Below, piece by piece: positions 23,885 to 35,800 of a stretch of DNA of 64,000 nt. The number at the start of each line of letters is the position of its first letter. The first letter of the stretch is position 1. The notes under the pieces were generated by a model. That model was not told the DNA's origin. It searched no databases and saw only the letters and a list, made by a program, of their open reading frames with translations. The position numbers and the translations under genes are program-made. Source of the stretch: Gnetum montanum (taxonomy: Eukaryota > Streptophyta > Gnetopsida > Gnetales > Gnetaceae); the NCBI GenBank assembly GCA_015680685.1, contig MNCI01006175.1, positions 613,543 through 677,542 of the forward strand, written 5' to 3'.

Positions 23885-26800
23885 GTTAGTTCATCCTCGC
23901 AAGTATAATTTTTCGGTTTTTATCTGCAATTGTTTGCTGTTTGTATCTGCCATTGTCATTTCCGGTGAATCTCTCGTTGTGAATCCGTCTTGTAACCGGC
24001 TTCTTTCCTGTGGTGCCTGGAAGGCGGGTTGCTTCAATGGATGCAATTTCACTGGCGACTAGGTTACAATGCAATTTGCACATGTTGCTGGAATCGATCA
24101 CAGGGGTTAGAGTTATTGAATTTGTTGAATATTTGGGCCTTTTGTTCATTTTCCCTGACGCACTTCCTAAATGCATTGTTTGCGTCACTTTGAACTGAAA
24201 AAATAATTCTTTGTATATCGACCTCGATCTCTGAGTTGCCTTTTTGAAGATAAGTTTTTGGTAAAATCTATCATTATTATTGTGGTAAAGTGATGAAAAA
24301 CGTCTATCCAAAGATGCTGTTGCACTCGTAAATAATGATCGGCGTTCGAGAGAACTCGCCTGAGAACATTTACTCCTATCACTTTGAAGTGCGGTTCTTT
24401 GCTTGCCTGAAAGCTTTTTCACATATTTACCTTATCTAATTATCTACCCCGACCAAGATGCAGGGAAGTCTTCTATCAGTGAGAGTTTAATCGATATACT
24501 TATTGAGTTATATGACTTATATCTAACTGGTTTAGGCATGTCAAAAGTTTGTCTATTTTTCCATCATGAAGCATTGAGGTATAACCCCTTTAAGAATCAT
24601 GAGCTTGTTGACTGGTCCAAAAACTTGATGATCTACAAAGTTGCTGAGTTGGTTATTGAATTAAAAAGAGGTGTGCTTTATATCATTTAGAAGCTAAAGT
24701 AGCAACTTTTTCCCTTTTTTCTTTGTTTGAGGTCTGGGCACACTTCTATGTTATAGATCCATTTCAATGTGAAGAGAAAAGAGAATTATTTTAATTTCTG
24801 TGAACCCAACATGAATCAAAGCAGGATAAATCATGATACTACGTTGTGCTGTTATAGGAGTTAAAAATAAAAGCTGCAGCATTTTGTCATTGCCTAGCTT
24901 AAACATGTCCTGATCATTATCTATCAATAATTAGTCTGTGTCAATGAAATATATGAATGTTATTTGATCTGGATGGAATATTGATCTCATCAAAAACGTT
25001 GACAGTACTTAATTCAACTTTTCTGGTTAGTTGAAACATGACTGCACAATGTTATGATTATATGTTATTTTAAATGGTTATGTTTTTGTTTAACTGCTTT
25101 TCTAAACATTTAACAATGCTGGTTGTGCGTTATCAATTTTTTTTTGCTGCATGTTTAACAATGCTCTTGTCTTTTCAATGTAGAATTTAACCAGTGTTAA
25201 TTTTATATTTATTCTTTGGTTATAGCTTGACTGAATTGCTATCATGTGTGGACACCTGCATGTTGATGTGGAACCTACCTTAATAGACCCCAAAAGGACC
25301 CATTCCACAAGCTTCTTAAGCAAATTCAGCTTAGAAAACAAGAACAACACAATGAAATAGTGAAAATTTCCCCTTTTATAAAAGAAAACTCTCAAAAAGT
25401 ATAGAAATACATCAAAGATGAGGAACCAAGCTCAACTCAGAACTCTCCGAAGGAGCTTAGAGGCCACACATGTCCCCTCTCAATCCTCAATTGCTCACAA
25501 GGAAGCCAAATCTCAAGACAAGACACTTATAAGAGATTCTCTCAACCTCTCTCAAGTGCTCTTCCTTGCTTCTCACTCAATTCTTCTTGCACAAGCTCTG
25601 AAATTCCTCTTGTACAAGCTCTCTCCTTGCACAAGATCACAAAAGACCAGCCTTCTCTCTTAGACTAGCCTTCTCCTTGAGACTAACCTGATTCCTTTGA
25701 TTAGCCTCACTAGCCTTAGGCCTTTGATGCCTTTTTATAGCTTCTTGGTGTGATCTTTCATGTTTGTTATAATCAGATCTGAAAACACACTACAAATGCT
25801 CTAGAGAATTTATTAGAACCCTACAGATCTGAATAAATCATTAGAGGTAAAATATTGCACTGTAGCAGGTCAAGAAACACTATAAATCACTCTCAAAACG
25901 TTCTAAACTCTAGCAAACATTTGCTGTGATAACAAAATGAAAGCAGAATGAAAACAGTAAAAATAGCACAAGAACACAGAGAGTTATGTGGTTCGGGCCC
26001 TTTTTACCCTACTTCCACAACAATGCTGATCTGCCTTCTATTCTTCTCAAATCTTCAGGACACAAGCCGTCCTTGTAACTTTTCCAAACACCCAATCTGT
26101 TATTCCAACAGATCTCAGATCAACACCAACAAGACTCACGTCTCCAAGGTAAAACCTTGATACAATGCTTTCACTTCAAAGCACACACTAAAGGCTACCC
26201 CAAGCCTTCTATTTATGAAGAAACATGAGGACCAAACCCCAATCCTAATACATGTGGGATAAAACACATCCCCACATCAAATGCAACATAAAAGGAAATA
26301 CAACAATTAATGTATTTGTCTTCATTTTTCCAACAAACTCCCCCTTGAAGACAAATCCAACCAGCCTTTAAGAGATGTGCACTTCTGATTAAGCTTCAGT
26401 TATCCCAAGCTTCTTCCTACAGAAAATGTGTTTTTCAGCTATCACTGGTTTTGTTAAAGCATCAGCAACGTTGAGCTTTGTATGGACCTTTTGAACATGC
26501 ACCAAGCCATCCTCTATGATTTCTCTTATGAAGTGGAATCGGACATCTATATGTTTTGTCCTGGCATGAAAGGCAGAATTCTTTGCAAGATGGATTGCAC
26601 TCAAACTATCACAAAACACAGCATACCTTTGTTGTTTTAATCCAAGAGACCGCAAAAATCTCTTCATCCATAACATCTCCTTGCATGCTTTTGTGAAGGC
26701 TACGTACTCTGATTCAGTTGTAGATAAAGTTACTAGTGGTTGTAGACGTGACAACCAACTCACTGCTGGACCACCAAAAATAAATGTGTACCCTGTAGAA

Positions 26801-29800
26801 GATCGTCTTGTATCATGATCAGCAGTAAAGTTTGCATCTACAAAACCTTCATTGTGCAGATTAGCATCTCCAAAACATAAGCAATGCACTTTTGTGCCCT
26901 TTAAATATTTTAAAATCCATTTGACAGCTAACCAGTGATTCCACCCATAGTTGGTCATAAATCTACTAACTACTNNNNNNNNNNNNNNNNNNNNNNNNNN
27001 NNNNNNNNNNNNNNNNNNNNNNNNNNNNNNNNNNNNNNNNNNNNNNNNNNNNNNNNNNNNNNNNNNNNNNNNNNNNNNNNNNNNNNNNNNNNNNNNNNNN
27101 NNNNNNNNNNNNNNNNNNNNNNNNNNNNNNNNNNNNNNNNNNNNNNNNNNNNNNNNNNNNNNNNNNNNNNNNNNNNNNNNNNNNNNNNNNNNNNNNNNNN
27201 NNNNNNNNNNNNNNNNNNNNNNNNNNNNNNNNNNNNNNNNNNNNNNNNNNNNNNNNNNNNNNNNNNNNNNNNNNNNNNNNNNNNNNNNNNNNNNNNNNNN
27301 NNNNNNNNNNNNNNNNNNNNNNNNNNNNNNNNNNNNNNNNNNNNNNNNNNNNNNNNNNNNNNNNNNNNNNNNNNNNNNNNNNNNNNNNNNNNNNNNNNNN
27401 NNNNNNNNNNNNNNNNNNNNNNNNNNNNNNNNNNNNNNNNNNNNNNNNNNNNNNNNNNNNNNNNNNNNNNNNNNNNNNNNNNNNNNNNNNNNNNNNNNNN
27501 NNNNNNNNNNNNNNNNNNNNNNNNNNNNTGAATTTAACGTCCCTTGATCTCACTACACGTTTCAATTCAGGATCCCAAAGTCTGAATCCTAACTCATCTT
27601 CTCCATATCCAACAAATATGCAACTTTTAGCTTGTCCTCCAACTTAGTTCTGTTTTCCTTTAGAAGATGCATAAATGCCTCACATCCAAAAACTCTTAAA
27701 TGACTATATGAAACGTTTTTACCTTTCCAAACAACTTCTGGAACAACATTATCAATTGAAAAATGTGGAGGCCTGTTCACCAAATATGCAGCAGTCATAA
27801 CTGCCTCTCTCCAAAATGTCTTAGGTAGGCCTGCACCTAAAACCATTGTTTTAGCACGATCCAACAATGTTCTGTTGCATCTTTCAGCAACTCCATTTTC
27901 CTGTGGTGTAGGGGTACAAATGTGCCTAATGTTGGAAAAATGAAGCCAAATACATTAATTGTTGTATTTCCTTTTATGTTGCATTTAATGTGGGGATGTG
28001 TTTTATCCCACATGTATGAGGATTGGGGTTTGGTCCTCATGTTTCTTCATAAATAGAAGGCTTGGGGTAGCCTTTAGTGTGTGCTTTAAAAGTGAAAGCA
28101 TTGTATCAAGGTTTTACCTTGGAGACGTGAGTCTTGTTGGTGTTGATCTGAGATCTGTTGGAATAACAGATTGTGTGTTTGAAAAGTTGCAAGGACAGCT
28201 TGTGTCCCTAAGATTTGAGAAGAATAGAAGGTAGATCAACATTGTTGTGGAAGTAGGGTAAAAGGGGCCCGAACCACGTAACTCTCTGTGTTCTTGTGCT
28301 ATTTCCTTTTTATTGTTTTCATTCTGTTATCACAGCAAATGTTTGCTAGAGTTTGGAATGTTTTGATAGTGGTTTATAGTGTTTCTTACAGTGCAATATT
28401 TTGCCTCTAATGATTTATTCAGATCTGTAGGGTTTTTAATAATTTCTCTAGAGCATTTGTAGTGTGTTTTCAGATCTAATTGTTTTCAGATCTGATTATA
28501 ACACCTAATTCCTTTGATGTTGCAAAAATCAGCAAACACTTACAAGTGTACTTCCCACCATTATTAGTTTGCAAACATTTTATTTTCAGACCTGTTTCAT
28601 TTTCTATTCTTGCAACAAATGTTTTGAAAACTGAACACACTTCATCTTTTGATTTCAGCATATAAACCCAAACCTTCCTCAAAGTCACAAAATAAATAGA
28701 TCCACCAAGAGAAATGGGAGTCATAGGACCACAAACATCAGAATAAACCAATTCTAACTTATTTTTTTTTCTGCTGTCCAAATCCCTACGAAAGTTCACT
28801 CTCCTAGATTTTCCAAGTAAACAGTCTTTGCAATCAGTTTGAGCATAAGAAAATACAGGAATGAGAGTCTGATTTTGAAGTACCTTTAAGCTTGACCAGC
28901 CAATGTGTCCAAGACATCTATGCCACCAGAATTTTCTGTATTAGAAATTGTTGCAATAGAGTTGCATGAATCTGCCATCAATGTATATAAGCTTCCCTCC
29001 TTATTTCCTTTCAGAATGGTCATGATTCCCTTAGAAATCCTCCAATGTCCACCTCCACTACTAAAATTCAGACTTGAATCATCCAGCTGTGGAATTGAAA
29101 TCAACTTCTTTGTAACTTTAGGAACATGTCTAATGTTATCCACTATCATCTTTGACATCCTTGTTTGTTGCAGACTTATACTTCCAATTCCAAGAACTTT
29201 TAAAGCTTTTCCATTAGCAGCATATACAAAACTAGATTCAACTTTATGATAAGATGCAAAACAAGACTTATCTGGACAAATATGAAAGGAGGCACCTGAG
29301 TCAATCAACCAGATGTCACTGCTACATCCATCTGCCACCATTGTACATTGTTCTTGAATCAGAAAACTAACGTTTTCATCAGCTACATGTCCCTCTGATG
29401 TTCCTTCTTCTGACTTCTTCTCCTTTCCTTTATTTTTCTGTGCTTTCCATGCAAAGCAATCCTTCTTCAAATGACCTTTCTTCTTGCAGTACCAGCACTC
29501 TTGAGTTTGAGTTCTGCCATGTGATACTCCTCTGTCCGTGCTTCTCCCCCTACTTGGGAAACGTCTCCTACTTCTACCTCTTTCCTCTGCTACATGAACA
29601 TTTCTAGATCTAGAAGACTCATCTACTCTTCCTTCTGAATCCTGAAGGGTAGACACAACCTGTTCAAATGTCATAGATGAAACACTCATAGAAGTAGTAA
29701 TAGATGTCACAATTGTAGACCAGGAATCAGGTAAGGAGTCTAACAAAGCATAGGATTTAACTAAATCTGGAATAACAATTTTATATTCCTCCAACTTATT

Positions 29801-32800
29801 CAGATTTCCCATCATCTCATCCAAATGATCTTGAAAAGACACATAAGATCTCTTCTTGCATCTAAAAACTTTCTGATAAATGTGAAAGGTATTCAAACCT
29901 GATACTTTGTCAAACCTATTCTTCAGCGTTTGCCACAGATCATGCGGATCCATATCAGGTTTGATTGAGGCCAAAATCCCATTGCTTAGGGTTGGATGAA
30001 TGAAAGATAATGCCCTAGTCTTAATTTTCCTTCAATTAGCATTTGACATTCTTGCTGGTTGAGAGGGTTCTAGGGCCTCTTGGCAGTCCTTTTGTGCTAA
30101 AACAACCTTCATCAAAATGCTCCAAACGTTCCAGTTCCTTCCTACCAATCTTTCCGTTTTTTGTAGCCTCTCCATCTCTTTAAATCTGGCTCTGATACTA
30201 GTTGTTATAATCAGATCTGAAAACACACTACAAATGCTCTAGAGAAATTATTAGAACCCTACAGATTTGAATAAATCATTAGAGGCAAAATATTGCGTTG
30301 TAGCAAGTCAAGAAACACTATAAATCACTCTCAAAACGTGCTAAACTCTAGCAAACATTTGTTGTGATAACAAAATGAAAGCAGAATGAAAACAGTAAAA
30401 ATAGCACAAGAACACATAGAGTTATGTGGGTTGGGCCCTTTTTACCCTACTTCCACAACAATGTTGATATGCCTTCTATTCTTCTCAAATCTTCAGGACA
30501 CAAGCCGTCCTTGTAACTTTTCCAAACACCCAATCTATTATTCCAACAGATCTCAGATCAACACCAACAAGACTCACGTCTCCAAGGTAAAACCTTGATA
30601 CAATGCTTTCACTTCAAAGCACACCCTAAAGGCTACCCCAAACCTTCTATTTATGAAGAAACATGAGGACCAAACCCCAATCCTAATATATGTGAGATAA
30701 AACACCAAGCCTCCTATTTATGAGGAAACATGAGGACCAAACCCCAATCCTAATACATGTGGGATAAAACACATCCCTGCATCAAATGCAACATAAAAGG
30801 AAATACAACAATTAATGTATTTGTCTTCATTTTTTCAACAATCTTTCCTCCAATTTACCATTCAATTTGATGTTTTTTAAAATTTGTATGAGACGTCTTA
30901 GAGAAACATGAGACATCTTTCCCAAGTACAAAGATGTTAGAGGAGACATCTTGAAATTGGGGTACACGTTTTGGAGGAAATGTCTTGCATATTGGGGAGA
31001 CGTCTCTCCTACTAAGGCCAAAAATAAAGATGTTTTTTTTTGAGGTTTGGAACCTCCAGATGCCTCCAAACAAATCCCCTTACATCCTTGAACCTCCTAA
31101 ACTCATTAAAATGAGCCCAAAAGACCATCAAATATGCCAAAACACCCTGGAATAATCATTAGAAGGTTAACACCAGAAGACACACATAAACAAGACACAC
31201 ACATATCCAGGATACATTGAGGATTACACAAGGGTTTGGTGATATCCTCATCATCTCTCCTACCCTTAAAAATGTCATGCTTAATGACCTTTCATAAGTT
31301 GGAAGGCACCATGCCACCATGACTCAAGGCCATCACTCTTAGCACAACAATCAAGACTCAATGCATCAAAAACATGAGAATGGCTATCAATTAAGGTTTT
31401 GGTTTTGAGCTCCCCTTGCTCATGGAGGCTTGTCCTCATGCTTGACCCTGCTTTCTTCATTTGAGCATCTCCTGGGAATGCTTCCCTTGCATTTCCATGA
31501 TGACTCAAACTTGCAACAAATGAAGAATAAGAAAAATCAAAAGGATTAGGGTTTCTTAACCCAACATCCTTTCTTCCCTTCCTTTTCCTTTTCTTTGTCT
31601 TCTTCTTCTTGGTGTTTGGAAGATCCTCACTCATCCTTCCTTCACCATTAGCAGCACAATGTGGATTGCCTTCATGCTGCTCATCCATGTCATACCCAAG
31701 ATAATCAAATTCATGACTACCAATGTCCTCACCAACATCAATAATGATCTTCTCACAATGACTACTATCATAGCCATCATTATCAAATGCAAAATTATAC
31801 ATATTACCATTATTAGTCATGCTCTTACTAACAATGGCAGTAAAAGTCACATTGCTCTCATCATTCACAACATGACTCACAATTTCATTACAATTATCAC
31901 AATGATCATGATTCTCATCATCACAATTGAACAAACCACTACCAAGCTGAAGTGAAAAACTAGCATCCATCACACTAGCTTCAACATGAGAGACATTAGT
32001 ACTAGCAATAAGGTAAAGCTTAGACTTACTTAGCTCTTCATGGCTTCTCCCATCCATCTTTGGTTCAACTTGATCTTCAACATGTGGTTGTCCAATCTCA
32101 TCAAAGCTTGAAGGTTCAAGATCCCAAATAGGAGTTCCCAATTCCAATGGCTTCTCCTCTTCAAAGGAATCATCAACAATATCTTCATCCCATTTTGGAG
32201 GTACCAACTCAAAAGGTAAACTCTATATGACTTTAACATTAGATTCATCAAGAACATCATCAAAGCAATCATTCTTCCACATACCTTGGCTAGAAAACTC
32301 ACCTCTCTCCCATGAGATAACCTTGACATGGCTTAGAATCTCCTTTCCCTTGCCACAAGGTAGAGAACAATTGCAAAAAGAATGAGTATCATACCTTCTA
32401 GTGCTACCTTTGATCTTCCTTGAAGAAATTCCTTGATCTTTGCCACTCCTTTGGCTTGGATCCTTCACCTCCCATGACTTATGAGGTAGGAACTCTTCTT
32501 GATCAGCAACACACCATTTGGGACTTTGAAATCTCTTGGCCCTTTGATGAAGCTCTTGGTTCCTTCTCTTGAAACCTTTGAGTATTGAGCAGTCCTTTGC
32601 TCAATAAGAGATACTTGAGAACTCCTTTTCTCATTGATCTCTACTTCACCAGACCTTACATCTTCCTCCTTTCCTTGATAGCTAGAAGATATTCTCTCAA
32701 TTCTCCTCAAAATATTTCCTAAGTTAGTCTTGAATTTCTCCATATCCCTTCTTCTTGGAGTTTCTACAAAATCTTGGCGCTTGCAGGCCCTTACTTTGGA

Positions 32801-35800
32801 AAAAACTTCTTGCATTTCAGCCACAAATGTCTTAAAGGAGCCTTTGAGCTCTTGTTGCTCTTGTCCAAGTTCTTGGTTTCTCTTCTTCTTAAGAGCCATA
32901 CTTTTCATAGGTTTAAAGGTAAAACTTAAAGCAACAAGAATGATATACAAAAGCAAATGCACAAATATCCACAACAATTTTCCTGTCATTCAATGAAAAA
33001 CACCAAACTTTAACACAAAAGTGTCAATTTGAAGCAATTCACTTTAACCCATAGCCTTTCAAATAAATTGATGGTCAAAAATCACAAAAGAAACTTGATC
33101 TTGCAAGATCAAAGAAATCTTTACCAATCTTAGGTTCTCCAAACCCTAAGTGATTATAAAGCTTCAAAATTCTTCAAGAGCTTGATGCAGATCAATAATA
33201 TGAGTGTGGAAACTTCCAAACCAAGTGCTCTGATACCAATCTAATGTGGAGCCTACCTCAATAGACCCCAAAAGGACCCATTCTACAAGCTTCCTAAGCA
33301 AATTCAAGTTAGAAAATAAGAACAACACAATGAAATGGAGAAAATCTCCCCTTTTTATAAAAGGAAACTCTCAAAAAGTAGAGAAATACATTAAGATGAG
33401 GAGCCAAGCTCAACTCACAACTCTCTCAAGGATCTTAGAGGCCACACATGCTCCCTCTCAATCCTCAATTGCTCACAATGGAACCAAAGCTTAAGACAAG
33501 ATACTCATAAGAGATTCTCTCAACCTCTCTCAAGTGCTCTCCCTTGCCTCTCACTCAATTCTTCCTGCACAAGCTCTCTCCTTGCACAAGATCACAAAAG
33601 GCCAGCTTTTCTCTTGGACTAGCCTTCTCCTTGAGACTAACCTGCTTATTTTCTCATCAGCCCTAGGCCTTTACTACCTTTTTATAGCTTCTTGGTGTGA
33701 CCTTTCATCTTCCATCCAAGTTACCATTCAATTTGATGTTTGTTAGAATCCACATGATACATCTTGGAGAAACAAGAGATGTCTTTCCTAAGTGCAGAGA
33801 TGTTAGAGGAGATGTCTTAAAATTGGGGGAAATGTTTTGGAGGAGATGTCTTGCATGTTGGGGAGACGTCTCTCCTACCAGGGCCAAAAATAAAGATGCT
33901 TGTTTTGAGGTTTGGAACCTCCACATGCCTCTAAACAAGTCCCTGTAGACACTTGAACCCCTAAAACACTGTCAAACATGCCAAAACACCTTGGAATCAT
34001 CATCAAAAGGTCAAGACAAGAAGACACACATAAAAAAGACACACACATCCAAGATACATTGAGGATTACACTAGGGCTGGGTGATGTCCTCAACACATGT
34101 CTACTAAACAATGGCATGCACCAAGCTTGACTCTTTTGAAGAAAATCAAGATATATCAAGTTGGAAGCTACAAGTTTGTCCATGGCTTCAGTGCTTGCCA
34201 AGTTGCTAAGAATCATGCAAAAATACACCTTTATAGCTTGACACCAACCTAAAAACATATTTTTTTTACAAGAGACTTGTAATAATTTCACTGACTATAC
34301 AGTCTTCTTTTAAGTAATTTCTTACAGCCTAAATTACTTGAGTTATTATATAGTACTGTTACCTTGAGACACAAAGATGCAAAATATTACTAGTAAAAGG
34401 CTAGTTCTTTTGCCTAGCCTGGTGAAGTCATTTGCTTTTGCTTATTTGAGACTTCTATCATGCAGGTTTGGCACTTTAGACGGTCCATTCTTGAATTCAT
34501 AGGGTATGATTTGGGAAAGGAGATGAAATACATCGAGCATGTGGCTAGCAAGAATCACAAAAACTATCAAGTTTGGTAAGCCTACTTGAAACTGTTTTCT
34601 GCTTGATATAAGAATTTTTATGTCACTTATGCTCTTTTATCTAGGCATCATCGTAGATGGGTTGCAGAAAAGTTGGGATGTGAAGCAGCTGACAGTGAGT
34701 TGCAGTTCACAATGAAGGTACTGGCTGTAGATGGCAAAAACTATCATGCATGGTCTCATCGTCAGGTTTGTGGTTTCTTCAACAGCAACTTTTCTTTATT
34801 TAGCAACTCTAGGTTGTAGGGAGAAAAGATTTTGATTTTGATGTTTAAATCTGGCATCAGGTTGTGTAGTCATAAACATGTTCACAATCAAGAAATATGA
34901 CAGGGTTGGACATAATAACGTTAAAAATGCACATAGAAAAAAGTTGCAATCTATATAAAAAAATACCCCATATTTGAAACTTGTTTCAGTGTGTCTTCAG
35001 CAATGGCATTGTTCAAAGATCGTGTTTTCAAGAAATAAACACACACTGATATTAAATATCATTTTATTTGAGATCTAGTGAATTTTAAGGAAATTAAATT
35101 CTCTTAACCCAAACCTAAAGAATTAGTGGTAGACATGTTGACATAGCCTTTTTTTTTTTGAAAAAGTATTCGGGATTCTATTACTGAAAAGATCGAAAAT
35201 ATGTTACAAGAGATTACAACAGGGGGTCACCAACGCGAAAAAGGGGGCGCCCCCCACCCGAAAAAGTAAAACAAAAAACCAAACAGGGCGCCCTCGAATG
35301 ACAAGGGGGGGCGCCCCCCCGCCCGACGGCCGAAGATGCCACACCCCCTTAGGGGTTCGTGGGAAGTTGTCTGCAGGCACAGTCGGGGCGGATCAGCTCA
35401 TGCAGAAGATCCAGGGTATTTCGGTGCTCCTCCGTGTCCATGAAACTGGCCGCCTGCTGGATACCCTGCATGGCCGCCTGCCTTCTGTTTCTGTCCTCAT
35501 GGGAGGTGCCTGCGTCGGGGTGGCAGTGCGTCGAGGTGTGGCAGATGTATCTCCGAAGCTCGCCCCATGAACTCTCGCAACTGATTCCTAAAGTGAGGTA
35601 TGGGCACCTTCCCCCACGTAACCATTGTCGGGCGTTATGCTCGTGGGCCCGGTCCAGCTGTCGCTGTCTCTGCTCTTCCTCCTCCCTAAGTCGGGCCCGC
35701 TCCTCCTATTCCGCTTGCTGCCGCTGTCTCCGGGACTCAGCCTCTTGCGCAAGCTCCTCCCGCACCTGGGCTCTGATTTCGTCGATGAGCCGAGCCCTGG

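Larger units (their letters stand above)
25765..30840 (-). mobile_element. Ty1/Copia element (Y) inserted in the 3' LTR of element X
   Basis: LTRs at 25765-26335 and 30203-30840. The PBS-like ctctgatacta (30190-30200) is one base off the tRNA-Met type. The purine tract (reverse of actccccctt, 26336-26346) adjoins the 3' LTR. The flanks ATGTT (25760-25764) and ATCTT (30841-30845) differ by one base, and the pre-insertion LTR sequence supports them. It encodes gag, protease, integrase and RNase H on the - strand. RT is hidden by a 554-N gap. The least decayed element in the window. Confidence 0.92.
25264..34095 (-). mobile_element. Non-autonomous LTR retrotransposon (element X) with nested Copia
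   Basis: A perfect CATGT target duplication lies at 25259-25263 and 34096-34100. The 5' LTR is 33242-34095. The 3' LTR is 25264-25764 plus about 30846-31253, interrupted by the Copia element. The PBS (reverse of gctctgatacca, 33227-33238) is a perfect tRNA-Met type three bases from the LTR. The polypurine tract (reverse of tctctcctaccctt, about 31254-31268) adjoins the 3' LTR. The 2-kb interior encodes no RT or integrase, so it must be mobilised in trans. Element X proper is about 3.75 kb. Confidence 0.9.

Noticed and set aside
24403-24690. 95-codon open frame in FTA intron 1
   Set aside because: No motif, no similarity I recognise, and in the middle of an intron with intact splicing around it.
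26935-27565. Open frames of about 200 codons through the N gap on both strands
   Set aside because: Almost entirely undetermined bases, so they carry no information.
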